Shown here piece after piece: positions 1-8,113 of a DNA stretch of 60,012 nucleotides. The notes under the pieces were generated by a model. That model searched no databases, was not told where the DNA came from, and saw only the letters and a program-made list of their open reading frames with translations. Made by a program: the position numbers and the translations under genes. The stretch comes from an uncultured Clostridia bacterium (GTDB lineage: Bacteria; Bacillota; Clostridia; Oscillospirales; Ruminococcaceae). The stretch covers positions 1 to 60,012 of the forward strand of contig CANQYD010000009.1 in assembly GCA_947627985.1 (NCBI GenBank), written 5' to 3'. Within the stretch, counting starts at the first letter, position 1. Every line of letters begins with the position of its first letter.

Positions 1-21
1 CTGAAAGCCGTGAATTTCCAT
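1..21 (-). CDS. Start of a leftward gene cut by the window edge, possibly the anaerobic ribonucleotide reductase activase
   Basis: Only seven codons lie inside the window and they read MEIHGFQ. The ATG at 19-21 is preceded on the minus strand by GAAAGGA about nine bases upstream and by a consensus promoter at 59-87, so a gene start here is well supported. An in-frame ATG lies three codons further upstream, but it abuts the ribosome binding site. The opening resembles that of NrdG-type radical-SAM activating enzymes of Clostridia, which often begin M-x-I-H-G-F-Q-K-L-T. Seven residues are too few to be sure, so the product call is an inference from a remembered family opening. Confidence 0.4.
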
Positions 22-58
22 ATTTTGCATTCCTTTCGGTGAAGATGAGGTTAAGGAT

Positions 59-87
59 ATTATACTGCTTTGGGAGCGGGTTGTCAA
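59..87 (-). promoter_or_regulatory. Sigma-A promoter of the left-edge gene
   Basis: On the minus strand there is TTGACA (82-87), a 17-bp spacer and TATAAT (59-64), both perfect consensus hexamers. The transcript would start near position 52 and run leftward into the gene at 1-21. Confidence 0.8.
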
Positions 88-262
88 GGGGTGGAGCACA
101 AGATTTTGGGGAGTGCGCGGGGTGGTGGTACAAGATTTGGGGGGTTATGATTTGTAGGATTGGAGGGAAGATGAAGGGGGCGACGACTAATGTACTATTT
201 GATATTTGGTTGGGGCGGTGGGGAGGGGGTCCGGTGCAAGACCGAACACCTTGGCAAAAGGT

Positions 263-304
263 ATATAAAATTCTCACGGGTGTGAGAATTTTATATGCTT
301 TTTT
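263..304 (+). terminator. 15-bp perfect hairpin followed by a T-run
   Basis: Arms 263-277 and 282-296 pair perfectly (ATATAAAATTCTCAC against its complement) around a GGGT loop, and TTTTTT follows at 299-304. The shape is that of an intrinsic terminator on the plus strand, but no plus-strand gene is seen upstream, so it may instead be an isolated inverted repeat. Confidence 0.5.
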
Positions 305-435
305 AAGCCCCCACCCCGGAGGAGTTTGTGCAGACTTATAAATTTGTGCAGCCCCTCCCTGAGGGAGGGGTCGGGGCTTGAGCTCAGGGCTGAGCGGCTT
401 TGGGCGGGGCCGGGTGGAAGATGCGGGGGAGTGCA

Positions 436-512
436 GGGCGAAGCCCGTGCGACGAAGTCGCACCGCCGACGCTTCGCGTCGGCGCGCTGCCTGCGGCAGC
501 GGGGCTTCGCCC
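436..512. repeat. Cloverleaf-type hairpin array, copy A
   Basis: An 11-bp outer stem GGGCGAAGCCC (436-446) and GGGCTTCGCCC (502-512) encloses three hairpins: GTGCGAC-gaa-GTCGCAC (447-463), GCCGACGC-ttc-GCGTCGGC (465-483) and GCTGCC-tgc-GGCAGC (486-500). Each outer arm is itself a small GGGC-triloop-GCCC hairpin, so the unit can fold either as five hairpins in line or as a four-way junction. Related copies lie at 2195-2281, 2437-2523 and 15879-15968. Confidence 0.8.
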
Positions 513-960
513 CGAGCCTTCAGCCCCTGTCAAGGTCCGGCAGGGGCACCAAGCCCTGCGCCAAGCCTTCTGCTTCTGTCAAGGCTCGGAAGTGGCACAC
601 AGCCCAGTACCAAGCCTCCCGCTTCTCCCAAAGTCCGATAGAAGCGCATACCCCGTTCACAATTTTCAAATTCTCCCAAGGGTCGGCAGAGGTACATAAC
701 CCCTTTTTCCAGCCTCCCTGCTTCCGCAAAGCCTTAGCAGAAGCACTTCACCCCCTCCTCCAAAGTCGGCAAATTATCTTCCGCCGTTTGAATTTATCGC
801 TGTAAATTTTTAAAGTAATGCCTTGCAAAAAACTCTCGGCGTTGTACATAAACACCGATTATGCAATGATATGCACCATCTCCCGAATATGACCTATCCA
901 AAGCCCCTGAATCCCCCGCAAAAAGCGTCGCCCCGAAATCCGACATCTTGCGCTCGGGAA

Positions 961-1079
961 TGTACAAATCGCCCTCATTGTTCTCACTGATTAAATCTGT
1001 CGCCAACGGCGACACCTTAAAATTCTGACAATCCGATATCTGACTTCTGTCCTCTTGATGCGGTCGCTTCGACCGCATC
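961..1079 (+). repeat. Promoter-linked ~120-bp repeat, copy 1
   Basis: The unit starts TGTACAAATCGCCCTCATT, contains hairpin 1 (GTCGCC-aac-GGCGAC, 999-1013), a pyrimidine-rich core TCTGACTTCTGTCCTCT, and hairpin 2 (GATGCGGTC-gcttc-GACCGCATC, 1057-1079). It ends 16 bp before the -35 box of the EamA-type transporter. Further copies are at 20535-20652, 32448-32528 (partial) and 32542-32661. Confidence 0.85.
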
Positions 1080-1095
1080 TTTGCGCTCCGGCACC

Positions 1096-1124
1096 TTGAC
1101 AACTCTCCCCTTTTCTGCTATACT
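1096..1124 (+). promoter_or_regulatory. Sigma-A promoter of the EamA-type transporter
   Basis: TTGACA (1096-1101), 17-bp spacer, TATACT (1119-1124). It lies directly downstream of repeat copy 1 and 33 bases upstream of the chosen start codon. Confidence 0.8.
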
Positions 1125-1156
1125 TATCGGCAGTGTCAAAAGAAAGGATCATGAAT

Positions 1157-2089
1157 ATGTGGCTTGTGTTTACGCTGCTGACCACCTTGCTCTGGGGGTT
1201 TGCGGATTTATTTTACAAAAAGGGCGCGCGAAAAGGCGAGGAGAAGTACAGTCACCTGCTGACCGGGATCACCGTAGGTCTTGTGATGGGCGCGCAGGCG
1301 ATTTTCACCCTGATCTTCGGCGACGTCGGATATAACCCGATAAATATCCTCATCTACCTCCCCGTCTCCCTCTTCTACATCATCTCGATGGTCGTCGGCT
1401 ATCTCGGTCTGAGATATCTGGAGCTGTCGATCAACTCGCCGATCGAAAATTCCTCGGGCGCCGTCGTCTGCATTCTCTGTCTGATTTTTCTCGGCGAGAG
1501 AATGGATCTGCTGTCCGCCGGGGCTGTCATCATCATCACGATCGGGATCATTTTCTTAGGCTGGCTTGAGCGCGACAAGACCGCCGACCTCTCGCCGGAG
1601 GACAAGAAATATTCTCGTAGCGTTTTTGCATTGATCTTCCCGCTGATCTACTGCGTTTTGGACGCGCTCGGGACATTTTTCGACGCGTATTATCTCGACG
1701 ATATCGCCACAACCCCGCTCGTCGGCGTCACCGAGGAGACGTTTGAGAACGTCGCGAACATCTCCTACGAGCTGACTTTTTTGATCGCGGCAGTGTTCAT
1801 GCTGATCTACATACTCGTCATCAAGCGGGACAAAATCGAGCTGCCGAAGCAGGGCGACAAGCTCTGTGCAGCGGTTTTCGAGACCGCCGGGCAGTATTTT
1901 TACGTCTTTGCGATGAGCGGGAACGCCGTCATCGCCGCGCCGACGATTTCGGCATACTGCGTTGTTTCGGCGGTTTTAGCGGCGATCTTCCTCAAAGAGA
2001 GGCTCAAGCCCGCGCAATATATTGCGATCGGAGCCGTCATCATCGGCATCGTCATGCTCGGGATTGCGGAAGGTCTTGCGGAGGCGTGA
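1157..2089 (+). CDS. EamA/DMT-superfamily membrane transporter
   Basis: An integral membrane protein of about 310 residues with roughly ten hydrophobic segments arranged as two halves, typical of the drug/metabolite transporter (EamA) superfamily. The substrate cannot be told from sequence. The opening MWLVFTLLTTLLWGFADLFYKKG is the usual first helix of this superfamily, and the second half repeats the pattern before ending with helices that carry the typical ERLKPAQY loop. AGAAAGGA at 1141-1148 is eight bases before the ATG at 1157 but only two before the ATG at 1151, so 1157 is preferred. The gene stands alone, with its own promoter and a terminator at 2113-2145. Family call confident, role unknown. 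Confidence 0.85.
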   Translation: MWLVFTLLTTLLWGFADLFYKKGARKGEEKYSHLLTGITVGLVMGAQAIFTLIFGDVGYNPINILIYLPVSLFYIISMVVGYLGLRYLELSINSPIENSSGAVVCILCLIFLGERMDLLSAGAVIIITIGIIFLGWLERDKTADLSPEDKKYSRSVFALIFPLIYCVLDALGTFFDAYYLDDIATTPLVGVTEETFENVANISYELTFLIAAVFMLIYILVIKRDKIELPKQGDKLCAAVFETAGQYFYVFAMSGNAVIAAPTISAYCVVSAVLAAIFLKERLKPAQYIAIGAVIIGIVMLGIAEGLAEA

Positions 2090-2112
2090 GGAAAAGTTTG
2101 GGAATATGTTGT

Positions 2113-2145
2113 GCCCCCCTTCGGCTGCGGAGGGGGCGATTTTTT
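2113..2145 (+). terminator. Terminator after the EamA-type gene
   Basis: A GC-rich stem built on GCCCCCC and GGAGGGGGC is followed by six T residues (2140-2145), 24 bases after the stop codon. Confidence 0.8.
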
Positions 2146-2194
2146 GGGGTATGGAGTATTCTATCGGGGTAAGTGCGAGAGGCAGGGTGGGAGC

Positions 2195-2281
2195 GGGGCG
2201 AAGCCCCGGCGCCGAAGGCGCCGACTGCCGCCGCTGCGCGGCGGCAGCGACCGCGCGCTTGCGCACGGTCGGGCTTCGCCC
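2195..2281. repeat. Cloverleaf-type hairpin array, copy B
   Basis: Outer stem GGGCGAAGCCC/GGGCTTCGCCC encloses GGCGCC-gaa-GGCGCC (2208-2222), a ten-bp arm CTGCCGCCGC closed by a TGC loop (2225-2247) and a ten-bp arm beginning GACCG (2249-2270) that has one mismatch. The roughly 60 bases downstream (GCTCCTACCCAA and AAGGCTGGGC) match those after copy C, so B and C are duplicates including their flank. Confidence 0.8.
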
Positions 2282-2436
2282 AAGCCTTATGCTCCTACCC
2301 AAGCCGTGTGGTGTGCAAAAGGCTGGGCGCAGGGTTGGGTGCTACTCAAAAGCCTTGAAAGAAGCAGGGGGGTAAAAGATCGGGCTCAGACCTCTGGCTT
2401 CTGACTTCTGTCCTCTGTGCGCCCAGCGGGAGCACC

Positions 2437-2523
2437 GGGCGAAGCCCCGGCGCCGAAGGCGCCGACTGCCGCCGCGAAGCGGCGGCAGTGACCGCGCGCT
2501 TCGCGCGCGGTCGGGCTTCGCCC
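2437..2523. repeat. Cloverleaf-type hairpin array, copy C
   Basis: Same outer stem and same three arms as copy B, but the second arm has a GAA loop instead of TGC, and the third arm is GACCGCGCGC paired perfectly around TTC. It lies between the convergent EamA-type and GH3 genes. A pyrimidine-rich TCTGACTTCTGTCCTCT string, the core of the promoter-linked repeat, lies just upstream at about 2399-2417. Confidence 0.8.
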
Positions 2524-2649
2524 GTACCCCCTGCTCCTACCCAAACCATGTAGCACGCACAAGGCTGGGCACAAGGTCGTGCACCACACCCACCCCCGAT
2601 AGAAACACCAGCCATAAAACCAGAATCTATCCCCTCCCTTCTACCCCAT

Positions 2650-2674
2650 AAAAAAGCCGCCCTCTCAGGCGGCT
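2650..2674 (-). terminator. Terminator of the GH3/oligosaccharide transport operon
   Basis: On the minus strand GCCGCC-TGAGAG-GGCGGC (2656-2673) is followed by TTTTTT. It is 22 bases beyond the GH3 stop codon and closes the six-gene leftward operon. Confidence 0.85.
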
Positions 2675-2694
2675 TCATCATTATCTATTCCCCG

Positions 2695-4962
2695 TCAATC
2701 CGAATTCAGCAGGTCAACGATCTGCCCGATGACCTCCGGTCCGACGGCTCCGGCGCTGAACATCACAATCCCCCTAAGCGGCATGTAGTTCATCATCGCG
2801 CGGTTCATATCGTCGCTGATAGCCTCCGAAGCGGTCTCGGAGCGGGTGTCGCCGGCGGTCGCGCCGAACGGATTCAGCTTCGAGATAAACGGCTGAATCT
2901 TCCTCATGGCGTCCGGGTCGGAGAAAATATCCATCAAAATCGAATTCTCGGTGTAGTGCCTCTTGATTTTGACGGTCGAGATGACCTTCAACTTCGCGCT
3001 CTGGCGGATATCCCGGGAGGACGCGCCGACCGACACCGTGAAGTCGCCGGTCTCGACGTACCAATCGTGTATCTCCTCGTTCCAGAATGCAAACGCACGC
3101 TTTGAAAGCTCGAAGCTCACCTGCTTCTCTTCGCCGGGTTCGAGATATATTTTCTCGAATCCTTTGAGCTCCCTGATCGGGCGGAATACGCTGCTCTCAT
3201 CGTCGCCGACATAGAGCTGCACAACCGCTTTACCTGCGCGCTTACCGACATTCTTGACGGTGACGGAAGCGGTAAGAATATCGTTATCGGTGATTTCCGA
3301 AGCGCTGAGTTTCAGGTCGCTGTACTCAAAATCGGTGTAGGAAAGCCCGTGACCGAACGGGAACAGCACCTCCATCTCCTTCTTGTCGTAGTAGCGGTAC
3401 CCGACAAAGACGCCCTCGCTGTAATCAGCCTCGTTGCCCTCGCCGCCGTAGCTTAAGTACGACGGGTTGTCGGCGAGTTTTTTCGGGAATGTCTCGGCAA
3501 GATGTCCCGAGGGATTGGCGTCGCCGAAGATTATCCGGACCTCGGCTATACCTACTCCCTGACCGCCCAAATATGCCTCTAAAACGGCAGGTACGCGGTC
3601 TATCCACGGCATCTCGACTGGCGAGCCGTTATGCAAAACGACCACCGTCTTGGGATTTGCGGCTGCCACGGCTTCGATGAGCCTGTTCTGGCATTCGGGA
3701 AGCCTCATGTGCGTGCGGTCATACCCCTCCGATTCATATGAATCCGGCAGACCCGCAAACACCACAGCCGCGGCTGAACTCTTTGCAAGCCCGACAGCCT
3801 CGGCGATCATCTCATCGTCCGTCATGTCCTTTTCGACGTCGTAGCCCTTTGCGTATGCGACATTGAGACCCTTTGCGGCGTCGCATGCAGATGTGATCTC
3901 GGAGCAGTTGAGATGGGACGAGCCGCCTCCCTGGAATCTCGGCTTCTCGGCAAATTCCCCGATAAAGGCAATTTTGTCATTTTTATCAAGAGGCAAAATA
4001 TCCTCATTCTTGAGAAGCACCATGCACTCCTCCGCGGCTTTTGCGGAGAATAAATGATCCGAATGGAGGTCCCAAGGGGTATCCGGCTTGGCGTTTTCAA
4101 GGTAGCGGTAATTGATCCTTAAAATTCTCTCGACAGCCTGATCCAGAAGCTTTTCATCAAGTTTTCCCGACCTCACGGCTTCCACGATCTTTTTATCGTT
4201 CACGCCTCCCGAGGACGGCATTTCAAGATCAAGACCCGCTTCAATACCCTTTACGCGGTCGCCGCAGGCGCCCCAGTCGGTCATCACATATCCCTCAAAT
4301 CCCCAGTCGTCGCGAAGGACTTCTGTCAGAAGCCAGTGATTTTCGGAGGATAAAGTGCCGTTGATGCGGTTGTAGGAGCACATGACCGTCCAGGGCTGGG
4401 ACTTTTTGACGGCGGTCTCAAACGGCGGGAAATATATTTCCCGAAGCGTTCTCTCGTCGGCGTTCGAGGAGGAGCTCATTCTGCGGTGCTCCTGATTGTT
4501 CGCCGCGAAGTGCTTGATGGATGTGCCCACCCCCTGAGACTGCACGCCGTTTATGTACGCGACTGCCATCTCGCCGGCGAGATAGGGGTCCTCCGAGAGA
4601 TATTCAAAATTGCGCCCGCACAAAGGCGATCTCTTGATGTTTACGGCGGGACCCAAGACCACGCTGACCTGCTCATGCTGACATGCCGAGCCGATCGCTT
4701 TTCCGATACTTCCTATCAGATCGCGGTCAAACGAAGCCGCGGTCGCGCAGGCGTTAGGCATGCATACCGCCTTGATGCTGTCGTTTATTCCGAGATGATC
4801 AGCCTCATCGTTCTGCTTTCTTAAGCCGTGGGGTCCGTCGGATACCATCACCGACGGAATCCCCAGCCTCTCGACGGGCTTTGTGTGCCAGAAGTCATAG
4901 CCCGAGCACAGCCCGGCTTTTTCTTCGAGCGTCATCTTTTCGATTAGCGATTTTATGTCCAT
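2695..4962 (-). CDS. Glycoside hydrolase family 3 beta-glucosidase
   Basis: A 755-residue family 3 glycosidase that releases terminal beta-linked sugars, most often glucose, by a retaining mechanism. The N-terminal TIM-barrel domain has the substrate-binding K150-H151 (IKHFAANNQE) and the nucleophile D229 in the signature YVMTDWGA. The (alpha/beta) sandwich domain follows, then a C-terminal fibronectin III-like domain of GH3 enzymes (about residues 560-650). No signal peptide is present, so it should work in the cytoplasm. It is the last gene of the transporter operon, 16 bases after the second ATPase gene, and probably cleaves the imported oligosaccharide. AAGGAGAATTTT precedes the ATG. The exact linkage cannot be read from sequence. 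Confidence 0.93.
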   Translation of the reverse strand: MDIKSLIEKMTLEEKAGLCSGYDFWHTKPVERLGIPSVMVSDGPHGLRKQNDEADHLGINDSIKAVCMPNACATAASFDRDLIGSIGKAIGSACQHEQVSVVLGPAVNIKRSPLCGRNFEYLSEDPYLAGEMAVAYINGVQSQGVGTSIKHFAANNQEHRRMSSSSNADERTLREIYFPPFETAVKKSQPWTVMCSYNRINGTLSSENHWLLTEVLRDDWGFEGYVMTDWGACGDRVKGIEAGLDLEMPSSGGVNDKKIVEAVRSGKLDEKLLDQAVERILRINYRYLENAKPDTPWDLHSDHLFSAKAAEECMVLLKNEDILPLDKNDKIAFIGEFAEKPRFQGGGSSHLNCSEITSACDAAKGLNVAYAKGYDVEKDMTDDEMIAEAVGLAKSSAAAVVFAGLPDSYESEGYDRTHMRLPECQNRLIEAVAAANPKTVVVLHNGSPVEMPWIDRVPAVLEAYLGGQGVGIAEVRIIFGDANPSGHLAETFPKKLADNPSYLSYGGEGNEADYSEGVFVGYRYYDKKEMEVLFPFGHGLSYTDFEYSDLKLSASEITDNDILTASVTVKNVGKRAGKAVVQLYVGDDESSVFRPIRELKGFEKIYLEPGEEKQVSFELSKRAFAFWNEEIHDWYVETGDFTVSVGASSRDIRQSAKLKVISTVKIKRHYTENSILMDIFSDPDAMRKIQPFISKLNPFGATAGDTRSETASEAISDDMNRAMMNYMPLRGIVMFSAGAVGPEVIGQIVDLLNSD

Positions 4963-4978
4963 AAAATTCTCCTTGATA

Positions 4979-5842
4979 TCAGGCGTCCTGCTTTAAATCG
5001 ACGGTCGAGAGGTCCCACTCCTCGTGGATTTTCGGGACGTCGCTTATCAGGCGCTTGGTATATGCCGCCTTCGGCTCCAAAATGACCTCGTCAGCCTTGC
5101 CGAACTCGACGAATTTGCCGTGCTCCATGATGTAGACGGTGTCCGAGATGTAGTAGGCGAGCCCGATGTCGTGGGTGATGAAGATGACGGTCATGCCGGT
5201 CTCATCTCTTAAATTGAGGAGCATGTCAAGTATCGTAGCCCTTGAGCATGCGTCAACCATCGACGTCGGCTCGTCGGCGAGCAAAATCTTCGGCTTTAAG
5301 AGGAAAATCCTCGCGATCATCAGCCTCTGCATCTGTCCGCCCGAGAGCTCGAAGGGGTACTTATTGGTAAGTTCTGCAAATTTTAAGTTTACGAAGTTGC
5401 AGGCTTCGGTCATCATGTCCGTCTTTTCCTGCTTTGAAAGGTGCTTGCCGCCTCTCATGTTGATGCAGTCAAGAAGTACGGCGTCGACCTTCTGGAAGGT
5501 GTTGAACGATGAAAACGGGTCCTGGAAAATAGCCTGAATGCCTTTCCAGTATTCCCTCTTTTTCCTGCCGGTGCCGATGTCTCTCGGTTTGCCCTGAAAG
5601 AGTATCTCCCCTTCCGTCTGATTGCTAAGACCTAAAAGCATCTTTGAGAGCGTAGTCTTTCCCGAGCCGGATTCACCGACTATCGAGACAAATTCACCCT
5701 CGTGAAAATCAAAATCGACATGATCTACGGCGACCGTTTTCTTGTCGCCGAAGCCGAAGACCTTGGTGACGCCTCTTCCCGAAAGGCAGAGAGGCTTATC
5801 GGAAAAATCGGTCTGTGCGCGTGCCTTTTCCATCTCACTCAC
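4979..5842 (-). CDS. Oligopeptide/oligosaccharide ABC transporter ATP-binding protein, OppF/DppF type
   Basis: One of two ATPases of a family 5 (Opp/Dpp-type) importer. Walker A GESGSGKT, the ABC signature LSGGQMQR and Walker B ILLADEP are all intact, followed by the TVIFITHD switch histidine region. The likely start is a GTG at 5842: it follows AAGGAGG by nine bases and overlaps the end of the preceding gene by eight bases (GTGAGTGA), the usual translational coupling of such operons. An ATG three codons later is the alternative. The upstream ATPase, two permeases and binding protein complete the importer. About 287 residues; family call is certain, substrate is inferred from the GH3 neighbour. 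Confidence 0.92.
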   Translation of the reverse strand: MSEMEKARAQTDFSDKPLCLSGRGVTKVFGFGDKKTVAVDHVDFDFHEGEFVSIVGESGSGKTTLSKMLLGLSNQTEGEILFQGKPRDIGTGRKKREYWKGIQAIFQDPFSSFNTFQKVDAVLLDCINMRGGKHLSKQEKTDMMTEACNFVNLKFAELTNKYPFELSGGQMQRLMIARIFLLKPKILLADEPTSMVDACSRATILDMLLNLRDETGMTVIFITHDIGLAYYISDTVYIMEHGKFVEFGKADEVILEPKAAYTKRLISDVPKIHEEWDLSTVDLKQDA

Positions 5843-6842
5843 CTGAATACACCTCCTTGAGTTCGTCAACGCCCTTTAGGCAACGATACATTCTGCCGTC
5901 TCCGAACGGTTTTTCGGGGATCGAAGTATAGCGGCAGTCGGCGGTCGCATATTTGCATCTCTCGGCAAAGCGGCAGCCGTTCGGCGGCTTTTTGAGGTTC
6001 GGAGGAGCTCCGGGGATCGCCCCAAGCTTCTGTCCCCTCGTGCCCTCTTCCGGTACTAAGATGGAGCCCATCAAGCCGTGAGAATAGGGGTGAACGGGGT
6101 CGAATACCATCTCTTTGGCGGTGCCCTTTTCGACGATCTGACCGGCGTACATTACCATGATGTCGTCGGTGACGTTGTAAAGAAGGGGAAGCTCATGGGT
6201 GATGAAGAGCATCGACTTGATATAGCCCTTCTCCATCAGCTCGCGCATCATCTTGATGACCATCTTCTGGCTGGTGACGTCAAGAGCGGAAGAAGGCTCG
6301 TCTGCTATGAGTACCTTCGGGTTCAGGATGGTTGAGACCGCGATAACGGTCCTCTGCTTCATGCCTCCCGATAATTCAACCGCGTGCTTGTCAAGGGTGC
6401 CGGGCTGAAGTCCGAGCTCGGCAAAGCGCTGTTCAGCCATCGCCCTGATCTCTTTTTTGTCCTTTTTCGGCTGATGGGCTCTGACGACGTCCTCGATAAA
6501 GCGGATTATCTTCTGCGTCGGGTTCAGAGCGTTCATGGCAGCCTGCGGGATATAGGCGATCTCGGTGCCTAAAATTGTCTTTCTTACTTCATCGGGGTCA
6601 AGTCCCGAGATGTTTTTGCCGTCTATGATGATGTCTCCGCTCATGTAGTGAAGCGGCGGGAAGTAATATCCCATCATCGAAAGCGCGAGGGTGGATTTGC
6701 CGCAGCCCGATTCTCCTGCGATGCCGAGGCTCTTGCCCTCCTCGATCTTGAATGACACCCCGTCCACGGCATAGACGTCCTCGTGGAAGCGGGTGACGTA
6801 TTTTGTTTTGAGGTTTCTGACCTCAAGCATAACTTTTCCCAT
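5835..6842 (-). CDS. Oligopeptide/oligosaccharide ABC transporter ATP-binding protein, OppD/DppD type
   Basis: A 335-residue ATPase with Walker A GESGCGKS, signature LSGGMKQR, Walker [13 protein letters not shown] and the C-terminal extension typical of OppD/DppD, including the cysteine cluster [17 protein letters not shown] that in relatives can bind an iron-sulfur cluster. It pairs with the following OppF-type protein to power import. The ATG at 6842 has AGGAGG eight bases upstream. It lies 13 bases after the permease gene and overlaps the next gene. Confidence 0.92.
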   Translation of the reverse strand: MGKVMLEVRNLKTKYVTRFHEDVYAVDGVSFKIEEGKSLGIAGESGCGKSTLALSMMGYYFPPLHYMSGDIIIDGKNISGLDPDEVRKTILGTEIAYIPQAAMNALNPTQKIIRFIEDVVRAHQPKKDKKEIRAMAEQRFAELGLQPGTLDKHAVELSGGMKQRTVIAVSTILNPKVLIADEPSSALDVTSQKMVIKMMRELMEKGYIKSMLFITHELPLLYNVTDDIMVMYAGQIVEKGTAKEMVFDPVHPYSHGLMGSILVPEEGTRGQKLGAIPGAPPNLKKPPNGCRFAERCKYATADCRYTSIPEKPFGDGRMYRCLKGVDELKEVYSGE

Positions 6843-6855
6843 ATAACCTGCCTCC

Positions 6856-8103
6856 TTAATCTCTCAGGGTCGGGTTGAAGACCTGATCAAGCCCGGTATT
6901 CATAAGGTTAAGCGAGAAGGAGATCAGCGTAATGATAAGAATTACCGGGAAGTAAGCCCACCAAGAGCCGTTGGTATGGGCTGAATAGAGCATCGCCCAG
7001 TTCATCATGAGTCCCAAGGTCGGGACCTGAGTGGTCTTCGGACCGAGACCTAAGAGCGAGAGCTGCGCCTCGGCAAGAATACCCGAGGAAACCTGCAAGA
7101 TGAACGCCATGACGACGTAGGAAGCGATGTAGGGAAGGATATCCATCACGACTATCCTGACGAGACTGTGCCCCGAGAGTTTAGATAGGTTGACGTGATC
7201 GCGGTTTCTTAAAGATATGACCTGCGAGCGAACGGAACGCGCGGTCCATGTCCAGCTCGTGAAGCCGATGACCGTCGCGACGACCGCGGCGCCTCTCTGC
7301 TCCTGACCTAATGAATAGGTGATGAGTATCAAAAGGACGAAGGAGGGAATGACGGTGAAGATGTTGGTGATGAACATGATGATGTCATCGAGCCAGCCGC
7401 CGACATATCCCGCCAAAAGACCGAAGGTAAGCCCGATGACGGTCGCGACTATACCCGCGATAAGACCGATCCTGATGGAAGTGCCCGTTGCAGATACGAG
7501 CTCTTTTAAGACATCGCGACCGAAGTTGTCGGTGCCCAAAGGCAAAGTCTTGACGTTGGCGACGTTTTTGGTGTTGACGTAGTCGGTATCAAGGATCGTC
7601 TTTGACTCCTCAAGGACGCCTTCGTCGTTATATTCGGCGATGGTGATGGTATCCGCGGCTCCGAGGTCCATGATGGCGTTGTTGAGCCTCTTATAGTAGT
7701 TGATCTTGGCGTTGGTCATTCCCTTGGGACGGGCTGTGGGATCATATGTCTCGTGCCAGAGCTCGATCATCGCGTCGGTGTCGGCGGTGTCAAGATCCGA
7801 AATATCGGCGCCCATAAGCGTGAACCACTCAACCATCGCGACCCGATCCTCATCGGTAAGAGCGGCTGCGATACGGTTGTCCGCGGCGTCGGGAAGGCGG
7901 AGGGTGTCCGTTTTAGTCCTTGCCGCGTCATAGAGAGATACATATGTGCCGGGCTTTGCAAATGTTCCGACGCCGATCTGCTCCAAGGGGTTTCCGGGGT
8001 TGAAGAGCGGGTAGATTATCATCATCAGAATAATCGCGACAAAGATCACGAAGCCCGCGACAAATTTGGAGGAATGGAAAACCTGACGTAAAGTATTTTT
8101 CAT
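6856..8103 (-). CDS. ABC transporter permease, OppC/DppC type, with enlarged N-terminal loop
   Basis: Membrane-spanning subunit of the importer. It has one N-terminal helix (about residues 14-35) and then a block of five or more helices from about residue 210, with the EAA-type ATPase-contact loop near [14 protein letters not shown] and the [11 protein letters not shown] motif just before the second helix. At 415 residues it is about 120 longer than a usual DppC. The extra length is a hydrophilic segment (about residues 40-185) between helices 1 and 2, which should lie outside the cell. AAGGAGG lies five bases before the ATG. It follows the partner permease by ten bases. Confidence 0.9.
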   Translation of the reverse strand: MKNTLRQVFHSSKFVAGFVIFVAIILMMIIYPLFNPGNPLEQIGVGTFAKPGTYVSLYDAARTKTDTLRLPDAADNRIAAALTDEDRVAMVEWFTLMGADISDLDTADTDAMIELWHETYDPTARPKGMTNAKINYYKRLNNAIMDLGAADTITIAEYNDEGVLEESKTILDTDYVNTKNVANVKTLPLGTDNFGRDVLKELVSATGTSIRIGLIAGIVATVIGLTFGLLAGYVGGWLDDIIMFITNIFTVIPSFVLLILITYSLGQEQRGAAVVATVIGFTSWTWTARSVRSQVISLRNRDHVNLSKLSGHSLVRIVVMDILPYIASYVVMAFILQVSSGILAEAQLSLLGLGPKTTQVPTLGLMMNWAMLYSAHTNGSWWAYFPVILIITLISFSLNLMNTGLDQVFNPTLRD

Positions 8104-8113
8104 AGCTGCCTCC

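Larger units (their letters stand above)
88..960. other. Long non-coding, repeat-rich intergenic region
   Basis: No credible gene is seen here. The first 250 bases are G-rich, followed by a long perfect hairpin (263-296), a C/G-rich hairpin near 350-370 and a cloverleaf-type hairpin array (436-512). From about 520 to 760 there are imperfect repeats of roughly 60-100 bases beginning AGCCT.C.GCTTC, each with an AAG/TCGG core and ending in CCCC. Short open frames exist on both strands but lack ribosome binding sites and overlap the hairpins. Confidence 0.6.

Noticed and set aside
39-805. Short overlapping plus-strand frames in the left non-coding kilobase.
   Set aside because: They are rich in Arg, Gly and Pro from GC-rich hairpins, overlap one another in several frames and have no ribosome binding site.
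794-1102. Minus-strand frame reading through the promoter-linked repeat; the same peptide segment (RSQISDCQNFKAS) recurs at 32397-32660.
   Set aside because: The recurrence follows from the DNA repeat. The frame breaks in copy 2, there is no ribosome binding site, and the paired base changes favour hairpin structure, not coding.
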